64,000 nucleotides of DNA from Rhizobiales bacterium GAS188. Lineage in GTDB: Bacteria; Pseudomonadota; Alphaproteobacteria; Rhizobiales; Beijerinckiaceae. This document shows positions 43,834 to 52,040 of the stretch, one piece after another (within the stretch, counting starts at the first letter, position 1; each line of letters begins with the position of its first letter). The translations under genes were made by a program, and so were the position numbers. The notes beneath the pieces are model-generated. The model was not told the DNA's origin, made no database searches, and saw only the letters and a program-made list of their open reading frames with translations. The stretch is from contig FNSS01000001.1 of NCBI GenBank assembly GCA_900104855.1, positions 2,542,001 through 2,606,000 on the forward strand, read 5' to 3'.

Positions 43834-44307
43834 CTATCCGGACACCGCGTCCGCATAGCCCTTCAGCAGCCCCTCCCAACCCTGCGGCCCGTCGACGCTG
43901 GCGCGCACCGCCTCGGCAGCAGCACCGAAACGCTCGAAATGCCGGTGCTCGAGCGTGAGCGTCACGGCCTTTGTCCCGTCGGGGACGAAATTCACCTCGA
44001 CCTCGGTGGCGTGCTCGGGGTGATAGCGATAATCCGCACCGAGCTGCCAAGTGAGCACGAGCCGCGACGGCTTCTCCACGACGAGAAGCTTGCCCCAATC
44101 AGCCTCGCTGCCGTCCTCGCCACGTTCGAACCAGCGTCCGCCCTTGCTCAGCTCCAGGACCACCCCGGTCTGCGGCGATCGCGTCTCGAGGATGGAATAG
44201 GATTTCGGCCACCATTCGAACCCTGTGAACAGCTCGAAGGCACGATCCCGATTCGCGGCGACGCGGACGCTGCGACGCACGGGGGCCAATGACTCGGCAT
44301 CCGTCAT
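43834..44307 (-). CDS. SRPBCC / AHSA1-like domain protein
   Basis: A 157-residue START-like hydrophobic-pocket protein: VRRSVRVAANRDRAFELFTGFEWWPKSYSIL, GGRWFERGEDGSEADWGKLLVVEKPSRLVLTWQLG, EVEVNFVPDGTKAVTLTLEHRHFERFG and GPQGWEGLLKGYAD. It probably binds a small hydrophobic ligand. Genes of this type often sit beside an ArsR regulator, but none is here. Its promoter region carries a palindrome (44342-44352). Convergent with the Trm112 gene. Confidence 0.83.
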   Translation of the reverse strand: MTDAESLAPVRRSVRVAANRDRAFELFTGFEWWPKSYSILETRSPQTGVVLELSKGGRWFERGEDGSEADWGKLLVVEKPSRLVLTWQLGADYRYHPEHATEVEVNFVPDGTKAVTLTLEHRHFERFGAAAEAVRASVDGPQGWEGLLKGYADAVSG

Positions 44308-44696
44308 GACGGGTCTCTCCTTGATGATGTGTAAGACGCTGCTTACGGTAAGCCGTAGCTAACCTATGAGTCAAGAGCGTTCGCCGCGATAGCGAGGGCC
44401 GATCGACGCCGCTGCTCCCAGCCTGCCTCAAGTCGCGCCCCATACGGACCGATGGGGGCTCCCATGCCTGATCCGCAGGCAGTTTCTTGGGGCGGGCCCG
44501 TTCCCCCGTCGCGGGAAATTGCCTAGAAGAGTGGCGCCAGGGACCGCCCTGCGCCCGGAATCTCCCAGTCCGACCGCATCGGATGTTGGAGTCCGGTTCC
44601 TTGTCTTGACGCATTGTCCTCAGGCGAAGCGGCCTCAGCTTCGCCGGAACATGCTCTGGCAGCATCGGGGAGGACCCCGCCGTTTCGGAGAGCGAA
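44308..44696. other. 389-bp divergent promoter region with a short palindrome
   Basis: Separates the SRPBCC gene (minus) from the MATE gene (plus). The palindrome CTTACGGTAAG at 44342-44352 is overlapped by TACGGTAAGCCGTA, 35-50 bp from the SRPBCC start, a plausible operator. The remainder shows no gene or RNA signal. Open frames here read into the MATE gene in the wrong frame and lack ribosome sites. Confidence 0.45.
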
Positions 44697-46160
44697 ATGG
44701 GACTGGCGGTCCGGCCGGCACTCGACGACGATCAAGAGGCCGCGGCCGAAGCCGGCGGAGCCGTGCCCGTTCGGCCGCACAGACGAGCCCCAATGGGCGC
44801 CTCTTGGGGCACCGAGATTCGCGCCACCGCAGCCTTGAGCGCCCCGCTGATCGCCACCAGCCTCGCACAGATGGCGATCAATGCGAGCTCGATCATGATG
44901 ATCGGCAGGCTCGGCGTCGACAAGCTCGCCGCAACCGCGCTCGCGAACGGCATCTACAATTCCTTCCTGGTCTTCGGCATGGGCTTCGTCTCGGCGGTCG
45001 CCCCGATGATGGCCAATGAACGCGGCCGCAATCGTCATTCGGTGCGCGAGCTGCGCCGCACTTTGCGCCAGGGATTTTGGGCCGCAATCGCCATCACGGT
45101 GCCGGTCTGGTTCATCCTCTGGCAGATCGAGCCCCTGCTGATCCTGCTCGGCCAGGAGCCCGGCAATGCCGCACAGGCCAAGGAGTTCATGCGTCATTTG
45201 CAATGGGGTTTCCTGCCGCAGCTCTTCTACATGGTGCTGCGATCCTTCATGGCGGTGCTGGAGCGCCCGCTCTGGACCCTGCTCGCCGTGTTGGGGGCGA
45301 TCCTCGTCAATATCGGGCTCGGCTCCTGCCTGATCTTCGGCTATCTCGGCCTGCCGGCGCTCGGGCTTGCAGGAGCCGGCATCGCGGCCGCCTGCGCCGC
45401 CGGCGCTCTGTTCGTCGGGCTTGCTCTTGTCGCGAGCGTCGACCGGCAGTTCCGCCGCTACCGGTTGTTCGGCCGGTTCTGGCGAGCCGATTGGCCACGC
45501 TTGCTGGAAGTGGTGCGGCTCGGCCTGCCCATCGCCATCACCATCGCCTTCGAGACGACGATCTTCTCGGCCTCGGTGCTGATGATGGGCCTGATCGGCA
45601 CTACGGCGGTCGCGGCGCATGCGGTCGTTCTGCAGATCGGCACCCTCGGCTACATGGTGCCGACCGGCATCGCCCAGGCCGCGACCGTCAGGGTCGGCCT
45701 GTGGCGTGGCGCCAGCGACGCCGCCCGGGCCGGACGCGCCGGCTGGACCGCCTATGCGATGGCGCTCGGCGCCTCGAGCCTGGTGGCGCTGCTCGTGGTG
45801 CTGGCGCCGCGCGGCTTCGTCAGCATCTTCATCGACATCACCGACGCCGCCAACGCACCGGTGGTGGCGCTCGCCATGACCTATCTCAGCGTCGTCGCCC
45901 TGTTCCTGCTCGCCGACAGCGTGCAGGTTGTCGCGGCCGGTATGTTGCGCGGCCTCTACGATACGCGCGTGCCGATGCTGATCGCGGGCATCGGCTATTG
46001 GGTGATCGGCCTGCCGCTCGGCGCGCTGCTCGCCTTCCATTTCCGGGTGGGCGGCGTCGGCATCTGGATCGGGCTCGCCGCAGGCCTCGGCGCAGTCGGC
46101 ATCACGATGACAATGCGCTGGGTGAAACGCGAGAAGCTCGGGATGTTGCGCGGGATATGA
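44697..46160 (+). CDS. MATE family multidrug efflux protein
   Basis: A 487-residue 12-helix inner-membrane antiporter (NorM-like). After a polar N-terminal 40 residues come AALSAPLIATSLAQMAINASSIMMIGRLGVDKLAATALANGIYNSFLVFGMGFVSAVAPMMANERGR, then QWGFLPQLFYMVLRSFMAVLERP, GSCLIFGYLGLPALGLAGAGIAAACA and VVLQIGTLGYMVPTGIAQAATVRVG. The family extrudes cationic drugs or metabolites with Na+ or H+. The ATG at 44697 follows GGAGAGCGAA. A second, distinct MATE gene occurs at 52041. Substrate unknown. Confidence 0.9.
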   Translation: MGLAVRPALDDDQEAAAEAGGAVPVRPHRRAPMGASWGTEIRATAALSAPLIATSLAQMAINASSIMMIGRLGVDKLAATALANGIYNSFLVFGMGFVSAVAPMMANERGRNRHSVRELRRTLRQGFWAAIAITVPVWFILWQIEPLLILLGQEPGNAAQAKEFMRHLQWGFLPQLFYMVLRSFMAVLERPLWTLLAVLGAILVNIGLGSCLIFGYLGLPALGLAGAGIAAACAAGALFVGLALVASVDRQFRRYRLFGRFWRADWPRLLEVVRLGLPIAITIAFETTIFSASVLMMGLIGTTAVAAHAVVLQIGTLGYMVPTGIAQAATVRVGLWRGASDAARAGRAGWTAYAMALGASSLVALLVVLAPRGFVSIFIDITDAANAPVVALAMTYLSVVALFLLADSVQVVAAGMLRGLYDTRVPMLIAGIGYWVIGLPLGALLAFHFRVGGVGIWIGLAAGLGAVGITMTMRWVKREKLGMLRGI

Positions 46161-46211
46161 TGCTGCTCGCGGGCGCGCCGACGATCCGGGACCGCTGCGC
46201 CCGAGCAAGGC

Positions 46212-46862
46212 TCAACTGATGGCGCCGCCGATCTCGCGGGCATCGACTTTGCTGCGCAAGCTCGTGGCGACCGCGATGCGCAGCGCCTCGGTGACGATCG
46301 GCACGGCAAGCGACGGCGAGCCCGGATGGCGGGCCGCCTGGGCCGGCGAATAGGGAATATGGATGAAGCCCGCGCGCATCTCGCGCCGGCTCTTCGCCCG
46401 CATATGGCAGGCTCCGTAAAAGATGTGGTTGCACACGAAGGTCCCGGCCGTCTGCGACAGGCCGGCCGGGATATTGGCGGCGAGTAGATCGCGCACGATC
46501 GCCTTGACGGGCAGGCTCGAGAAATAGGCGGCCGGGCCGCCGGCGACCGCCGGCCGGTCAAGCGGCTGCGCGCCCTTATTGTCGGGGATGCGGGCATCGT
46601 CGAGATTGATGGCGACGCGTTCAACCGAGATCTCGGCGCGCCCGCCCGCCTGCCCGACGCACAACACGACCGAGGGCCGCAGCGCCGCGATCTCGGCTTC
46701 GAGGCGGATGAGCGCCTCGCCGAACACGCAAGGCATCAGCCTTGCGGCGAGGCGATGGCCATCGACACGCTCCTCATCGAGGCCGCGCACCGCGTCCCAG
46801 GACGGGTTCTCGGTCTCGCCGCCGAAAGGCTCGAAGCCGGTGAGGAGGACGATCCTAGCCAT
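46212..46862 (-). CDS. pcp: Pyroglutamyl-peptidase I
   Basis: A 216-residue cytosolic cysteine peptidase that removes N-terminal pyroglutamate from peptides. The catalytic triad is intact: Glu81 (EISVERVAINLDDARIPDN), Cys144 (AGTFVCNHIFYG) and His168 (GFIHIPYSP), at the same positions as in Bacillus enzymes. The opening VLLTGFEPFGGETENPSW is diagnostic. Single gene, convergent with the MATE gene. Confidence 0.95.
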   Translation of the reverse strand: MARIVLLTGFEPFGGETENPSWDAVRGLDEERVDGHRLAARLMPCVFGEALIRLEAEIAALRPSVVLCVGQAGGRAEISVERVAINLDDARIPDNKGAQPLDRPAVAGGPAAYFSSLPVKAIVRDLLAANIPAGLSQTAGTFVCNHIFYGACHMRAKSRREMRAGFIHIPYSPAQAARHPGSPSLAVPIVTEALRIAVATSLRSKVDAREIGGAIS

Positions 46863-47111
46863 GAGGTGAGCGGTCCTTGATCATGAAGCCCGCCGCGAAC
46901 AGCACACGGCGGGCAGGCGTTTCATGCCACGAAGCGGGCCCGCATGCATGTCGGGTCCAACCGCTCGAGGTTGCTCGATTTGGATGATGAGCCTCTTCGC
47001 AATTTCAGCTCCAAACGAAACAAACTTGCAACGGCGGCATCCAAATCAAGCGCACTTTTTGCTTGAAGCGCAATATCACTTCTCCTGATCAAGCTCAGGA
47101 AAATCGGTGCG

Positions 47112-47728
47112 ATGAAGCTTCTCTCCCAAACGCATTCCCCCTATGCCCGCAAAGTTCTTGTGATGGCGCATGAACTCGGCATTGCCGGGCAATTGGAAGT
47201 CGTTCACCATGAGACGAGCCCAACGCGCCGAAACGACACAGTATTCGCGTCGAATCCACTTGGAAAAGTTCCGGTTCTCATCTGCGATGACGGACTCAAT
47301 CTCTTCGATTCGATCGTGATCTGCGAATACCTTGACGGCCTGCATGAGGGGAAGCGGCTTGTCCCGGCATCCGGTCGAGAGCGCCTTCTTGCGTTGCGCC
47401 TCCAGGCATTGGCGCAGGGCCTCATCGAGGCCGGCATCGCCATTCGTTGGGAAGTCGAAAGGCGCCCCAGCGAATTGCGTTGGAAAGTGCAGGCTGACGG
47501 GCAGACGGAAAGCTTCTCGCGTCCTACGATTTTCTCGAACGGGAGGTTGATCTCGACGGGACGCTGGACATCGGCAAAATTGCCCTGGCGACGGCGTTGA
47601 GCTGGATCGAATTTCGCAGCCTCCCGTCGTTCAAGGAGGGCCGCTCGCGGCTGACAAGTTGGCATGACGCCTTCGCTCGGCGCCCATCAATGACAGCGAC
47701 ACGCTATCAAGGAGAAACGCATGATTGA
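47112..47728 (+). pseudogene. Glutathione S-transferase, frameshifted
   Basis: The first part (47112 to about 47508) encodes a GST N-terminal thioredoxin-like domain: LLSQTHSPYARKVLVMAHELGI, SNPLGKVPVLICDDGLNLFDSIVICEYLDGL. Then the frame is lost. The frame one base back (GKLLASYDFLEREVDLDGTLDIGKIALATALSWIEFRSL, ending TRYQGETHD at 47728) continues the GST C-terminal helical domain without a gap. Restoring one A in a GAAAG run near 47509 would give a normal protein of about 205 residues. Either a real frameshift mutation or a sequencing error. Function if intact: glutathione conjugation or isomerisation. Confidence 0.85.
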
Positions 47729-47808
47729 CGGCGCGCCAATTGTTCCGCGCACCTCCGCGTCGACGGCACTCCGAGGCAATCTGCATGATCCGCAAGGGAC
47801 CTGCTTGG

Positions 47809-48711
47809 CTACGTGTTCTTCCGCCCGGCGGCCATGTCCAAGAGCACGGCGATCATGACGACTGCGCCTCCGATCCAGGTCGCAAGAGGCGGCAGCTCCC
47901 CGAATGCCAGCCACACCCATAGCGGCGCCAAGGGCAGTTCGAGATTCCCGATCAATGCGGCTTGTGTCGCCGACATCAAGCGGCTTCCTAAGGTCAGGAG
48001 AAGCAGGCCAAGGCCGAACTGGGTCGTGCCGAACAGAGCGAGAAAGAGGAATTCCACCCCGGTCACCCCCGCCGGATGAGCGACGGGAAAAACGACGGCC
48101 GCACAGGCAAAGGCCGAGAGGCAGGCGGCGGGCAGCATCGATACCTGCCGGTGCTTGCGGATGACGACCATCATCGTGGCGATGAGCACCGTCATCGCCA
48201 GGGCGAGCAGGTTGCCCACGAGATGCCCGGCCGTCAGTGCCGTGCGGAACATGATCAGGACGCCGAGCAGAGCGAGGAGGCTCGCGGCGAGGGTGGCCCA
48301 GCTGGCTCGCTCCCTGGTCCACAGCCAAGTCACCACCGCCGCGACGAAGGGGGCGGTGGCGTAGATGATGGTGACATCGGCAACCGTGGTTCGCCGCAGC
48401 GCCTGCACGAAGCAGATGGTCGCGACCGTCGAGCACGTGCCGGCCAGAAGGCCCGGCAAGCCGATCGCGCGGAAAGCACGCAGGGTCGCGGCGCGATGAT
48501 GCCAGACGATATAGGCGCCGATGAACAGGCCACCGAACACGCCGCGCCAGAACAGAATGGTCCAGGCATCGGCCTCGATGGCGCGAGTGAACAATCCGGC
48601 AGTGCTGAAGGCGAAGGCCGACGCGGCGATCAGCACGGAGCCGCGCCATCTGCGGGCGCGGCCCTCCTCAATTGGCCGCAGGTCGGTGTCGATGCGAAAT
48701 GTCGTCGCCAT
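47809..48711 (-). CDS. EamA/DMT family transporter (10 membrane helices)
   Basis: A 300-residue inner-membrane drug/metabolite transporter. Two EamA repeats are visible: VLIAASAFAFSTAGLFTRAIEADAWTILFWRGVFGGLFIGAYIVW ... VADVTIIYATAPFVAAVVTWLWTRER, and NLLALAMTVLIATMMVVIRKHR ... SATQAALIGNLELPLAPLWVWLAFGELPPLATWIGGAVVMIAVLLDM. Probable metabolite exporter. The ATG at 48711 (MATTFRID) is preferred, but 48750 is possible. It is divergent from a threonine dehydratase-like gene, with a perfect palindrome between them, so an amino acid export link is plausible. Confidence 0.85.
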   Translation of the reverse strand: MATTFRIDTDLRPIEEGRARRWRGSVLIAASAFAFSTAGLFTRAIEADAWTILFWRGVFGGLFIGAYIVWHHRAATLRAFRAIGLPGLLAGTCSTVATICFVQALRRTTVADVTIIYATAPFVAAVVTWLWTRERASWATLAASLLALLGVLIMFRTALTAGHLVGNLLALAMTVLIATMMVVIRKHRQVSMLPAACLSAFACAAVVFPVAHPAGVTGVEFLFLALFGTTQFGLGLLLLTLGSRLMSATQAALIGNLELPLAPLWVWLAFGELPPLATWIGGAVVMIAVLLDMAAGRKNT

Positions 48712-48763
48712 GTTGCCGAGCGCCCTCACGATGCGGATGATCGCCAACATTAGCGCTCATCCA

Positions 48764-48781
48764 CTGACAGCGTGCTGTCAG
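48764..48781. promoter_or_regulatory. Operator-like palindrome CTGACAGC-GT-GCTGTCAG
   Basis: Perfect 8-bp arms with a 2-bp spacer in the divergent region between the EamA exporter and the threonine dehydratase-like gene. The size suits a dimeric regulator. No regulator gene adjoins. Confidence 0.5.
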
Positions 48782-48916
48782 GAGTGATGATTGCGAGCCG
48801 CACCCTTCACCGGGCATTGTGACTGCCGACCTCTCGTGAGAAGACGGTCAGGCTGGCCAATGACGGCGCGGCCTGCCAACATCCGGCACGGGCTTCCCTA
48901 TAACGAAGAGACTGTC

Positions 48917-49924
48917 ATGACCGACACGCCGGACGAAATCGACGGCATCCGCACCCCTGATCTCGCGGCGATCGCTCAGCTGCGGAGCGAACTTCGTCCC
49001 TATCTGCGATCGACGCCGGTGTTCGAGCGCAACGACTTCGCGGCACTTCCCGGCACCAGGCTGCAGTTCAAGTTCGAGCTGCTGCAGGCGAGCGGCACCT
49101 TCAAGGCGCGTGGCGCGTTCTCGAACCTCCTGGCGCTCGACGCGCCGGCGCGGAAAGCGGGCGTCACCGCCATCTCGGCCGGCAATCATGCGGTCGCCGT
49201 CGCCTATGCGGCGATGCGGCTCGGCATCAGCGCCAAGGTGGTGATGCTGAAGACCGCCAATCCGGCGCGCGTCGCCCTGGCGCAAGGTTGCGGCGCGCAG
49301 GTGCTGCTGGCCGAGGACGGCGCCTCGGGCTTCGCCAAGGTGCACGAGATCGAGCGCGAGGAAGGCCGTGTCTTCGTGCATCCGTTCAACGGCTACCGCA
49401 CCGTGCTGGGGACGGCGACATTGGGTGCCGAATGGGCCGAACAATCGGTTGCCGGCGGCATGGATGGCCTCGATGCGGTTATCTTGCCGATCGGCGGCGG
49501 CGGCCTGGCGTCGGGGGTTGCGACGGCCTTCAAGCTGAGCATGCCGGGGGTCGAGGTCTATGGCGTCGAGCCCGAAGGCGCAGACGCAATGGGGCGCAGC
49601 TTCGCGACCGGCGGCCCGGTGAAGATGGGAGCGATGCACAGTATCGCCGACAGCCTGATGGCGCCCCATACCGAGGCCTATAGCTACGGCCTGTGCCGCC
49701 GCCACATCGACGCGCTGGTGACGGTGAACGATGACCAGCTGCGCGCTGCCATGCGGCTTTTGTTCGAGGAGCTCAAGCTCGTGACCGAGCCGGCCTGCGC
49801 GGCAGCGACGGCGGCGGCGCTCGGACCGTTGCGCGAGCGTATCGCGGGCCGGCGCGTCGGCCTGCTGCTCTGCGGCACCAACACGGACGCTCAGACGTTC
49901 GCGCGGCACCTGGCTGTGACGTGA
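48917..49924 (+). CDS. Threonine/serine dehydratase-like PLP enzyme
   Basis: A 335-residue cytosolic PLP enzyme of fold type II that deaminates threonine or serine (or racemises serine). The PLP lysine is Lys63 in QASGTFKARGAFSN. AISAGNHAVAVAYAA is the substrate loop and GGGGLASGVATAFK binds the phosphate. No C-terminal ACT domain, so it is the short biodegradative or racemase-like type. ATG at 48917 follows AAGAG. The residue before the motif differs from the usual SFKxRGA (TFKARGA), still in family range. Divergent from an EamA exporter. Confidence 0.86.
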   Translation: MTDTPDEIDGIRTPDLAAIAQLRSELRPYLRSTPVFERNDFAALPGTRLQFKFELLQASGTFKARGAFSNLLALDAPARKAGVTAISAGNHAVAVAYAAMRLGISAKVVMLKTANPARVALAQGCGAQVLLAEDGASGFAKVHEIEREEGRVFVHPFNGYRTVLGTATLGAEWAEQSVAGGMDGLDAVILPIGGGGLASGVATAFKLSMPGVEVYGVEPEGADAMGRSFATGGPVKMGAMHSIADSLMAPHTEAYSYGLCRRHIDALVTVNDDQLRAAMRLLFEELKLVTEPACAAATAAALGPLRERIAGRRVGLLLCGTNTDAQTFARHLAVT

Positions 49925-49925
49925 A

Positions 49926-50043
49926 GCGAGTGGCGAGTGGCGAGTGGCGAGTAGAGAATAGAGAATAGAGATTATAGAATAGTAAGTAGCGAGTATCCTC
50001 TACTCGCTATTCGCTATTCGCTACTCACTACTCTCTACTCGCC
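49926..50043. repeat. Heptanucleotide-built inverted repeat, copy 2
   Basis: Left part: units GCGAGTG, then GAGAATA, to about 49998. Right part: TACTCGC, TATTCGC, TACTCAC units to 50043. Lies exactly between the convergent stops of the dehydratase and patatin genes. Forms a long hairpin with imperfect arms. Confidence 0.88.
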
Positions 50044-50047
50044 ATCT

Positions 50048-51142
50048 TCAGCGCAGCATGCCCTTCAGGTCGAGCGTCGAGCGCTCGCCGATATCGTCGT
50101 AATGCGCAACGAGCCATTTGCGCGCGGCCTCACGGCCGAGATCGCGCAGATAGGTGAGAAATTCCCATTCGGCGTTGAGCTTGGTCGAGGCACTGAGGGC
50201 GAGCAGAGCCTCCCCGCCATCGATCCGATGCATCTTGATGTGCTTATACTGCTCGGCCGATAGCTGACCCTCCTCGATCAGGCGGGTGACGAATTCCACC
50301 ATGCGCAAGCCGTTCAACAGGGCGCCGTTGAAGGTGATCTCGTTCAAGCGGTTCTGGATATCCATGGCGGTGCGCGGTGTCTCGCGCCGCTCGACGGGGT
50401 TGATCTGCACCAGGAGGATGTCGTCCGTCCGGCAATTGTAGAAGAGCGGCCAGAGCACCGGGTTGCCCATATAGCCGCCATCCCAATAGGGCACGCTGTC
50501 GATCTCGACCGCCTGGAACAGGAAGGGCAGGCAAGCGGAGGCGAGCACCTTCTCGGCGGTCAGCTCCTTGCGCGAAAACACCTTGACCTTGCCGTCATGG
50601 ACATTGGTCGCGGCGATGAAGAGCTGGAAATGATGGTCGCGCCGCAGCCTCTCGAAATCGATCTCGGATTCGAGGATATCTTTCAGCGGATTGATGTTGA
50701 GCGGATTGAACTCGTAAGGGCTGGCATAGCGGGTGAACATGTCGAACCACAGATAGCCCGGCGAATGGTCGAGGCTCCAGGAGCCGAGCAGCCGGTCGAC
50801 GACGCTGCGCTGCACCGGCGACATGGCGGCGTCCTCGCTGACGGCCCGCCAGAAGCGCTCGAGCTGGCGGCGCGCCCCTTCCGGACCGCCCTCTATCAGC
50901 CCATCCGTGAAGGCGACCGCGTTCATGGCGCCGGCGCTGGTGCCGGTGATCGCCTCGATCGCGAGCCGCCCATCCTCGAGCAGCTGGTCGAGCACCCCCC
51001 AGGTGAAGGCGCCATGGGCGCCCCCGCCCTGCAAGGCGAGCGCCACATGCTTCTTGCCTGAGGCCGCACGCGGCGCTTTCTTTCCCCGCAGTGTCTCGAC
51101 CTTGCGGGGGGCGTGTGCGGTGTCGGCCGGCTTTTCGGTCAT
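50048..51142 (-). CDS. Patatin-like phospholipase
   Basis: A 364-residue serine hydrolase with a Ser-Asp dyad. The oxyanion loop is GGGAHG at 39-44, the nucleophile GTSAG with Ser69 and the catalytic DGG at Asp221. It likely hydrolyses acyl lipids. The N-terminal 30 residues are lysine and arginine-rich and no signal peptide is seen. The gene is 4 bp downstream of the 3-hydroxybutyrate dehydrogenase gene on the same strand, so the two are cotranscribed. This pairing suggests a role in polyhydroxybutyrate granule or lipid turnover, which is inference only. Confidence 0.88.
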   Translation of the reverse strand: MTEKPADTAHAPRKVETLRGKKAPRAASGKKHVALALQGGGAHGAFTWGVLDQLLEDGRLAIEAITGTSAGAMNAVAFTDGLIEGGPEGARRQLERFWRAVSEDAAMSPVQRSVVDRLLGSWSLDHSPGYLWFDMFTRYASPYEFNPLNINPLKDILESEIDFERLRRDHHFQLFIAATNVHDGKVKVFSRKELTAEKVLASACLPFLFQAVEIDSVPYWDGGYMGNPVLWPLFYNCRTDDILLVQINPVERRETPRTAMDIQNRLNEITFNGALLNGLRMVEFVTRLIEEGQLSAEQYKHIKMHRIDGGEALLALSASTKLNAEWEFLTYLRDLGREAARKWLVAHYDDIGERSTLDLKGMLR

Positions 51143-51146
51143 CGGC

Positions 51147-51932
51147 TTATTCCGCCGTCCAGCCGCCGTCGATCGACAGGTTGGCGCCTGTGATCTGCGA
51201 GGCGGCGTCGGAGCACAGATAGAGGGCGAGCGACGCCACCTGATCGACCGTCACGAATTGCTTAGTCGGCTGCGCCTCGAGCAGCACATCGTTGATCACC
51301 TGCTCCTTCGTCATGTTGCGCGCCTTCATGGTGTCGGGGATCTGCTTCTCGACGAGCGGCGTCCAGACATAGCCGGGGCTGATGCAGTTGACCGTGACGC
51401 CGAAGGTCGCGGTCTCGAGCGCGATGGTCTTGGTCAGGCCGGCGATGCCGTGCTTTGCCGCCACATAGGCGGATTTGAAGGGCGAGGCGACCAGCGAATG
51501 CGCCGAGGCAGTGTTGATGATGCGACCCCATTTGCGCGCCTTCATGCCACGAACCGCGGCCTTGCTGGCGTAGAAGGCGGCAACCAGGTTGATGCGGATG
51601 ATCGCCTCCCATTTGTCATCGGGGAAGTCCTCGATGGGCGAGACGAACTGGATGCCGGCATTGTTGACCAGGATGTCGACCGAGCCGAGCTTCTGTTCGG
51701 CCTCCTGGATCATGGCGGTGATCTCCGGTCCCTTGGTCATGTCGGCTGCGCTGTAGAGCGCCTTGACGGCAAATTCGCTCTCGATGCCGGAGCGCTCCTT
51801 CTCGATATCGGCCTTGTCGCCGAAGCCGTTGAGCATGACATTGGCGCCTTCCTTGGCGAAAGCGCGGGCGATGGCGAGGCCGATGCCGCTGGTCGATCCC
51901 GTCACGACGGCGTTCTTGCCCTTGATGCTCAT
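51147..51932 (-). CDS. bdhA: 3-hydroxybutyrate dehydrogenase
   Basis: A 261-residue short-chain dehydrogenase that converts 3-hydroxybutyrate to acetoacetate with NAD. TGSTSGIGLAIARAFAKEGANVMLNGFGD is the cofactor motif and NNAGIQFVSPIEDFP is diagnostic of BdhA. Catalytic residues lie in INTASAHSLVASPFKSAYVAAKHG (Ser, Tyr, Lys). Q-T-K and VWTPLVEKQIPD match known BDHs. First gene of a pair with patatin. Important for using stored polyhydroxybutyrate monomers. Confidence 0.92.
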   Translation of the reverse strand: MSIKGKNAVVTGSTSGIGLAIARAFAKEGANVMLNGFGDKADIEKERSGIESEFAVKALYSAADMTKGPEITAMIQEAEQKLGSVDILVNNAGIQFVSPIEDFPDDKWEAIIRINLVAAFYASKAAVRGMKARKWGRIINTASAHSLVASPFKSAYVAAKHGIAGLTKTIALETATFGVTVNCISPGYVWTPLVEKQIPDTMKARNMTKEQVINDVLLEAQPTKQFVTVDQVASLALYLCSDAASQITGANLSIDGGWTAE

Positions 51933-52040
51933 GGATGTCTCCGGTGCTGAAGGCGCGTTGCAAGACTTGCGCCGTCCCTCCTCTAGAAGGCAAGGCGGCG
52001 CCTGTCATCCTGCGCCTTTAGCATCGCATTTGAGACGATC

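Noticed and set aside
49926-50043. Possible CRISPR or satellite of mobile origin
   Set aside because: Simple 7-bp slippage repeats with inverted arms, no spacers, no transposase.
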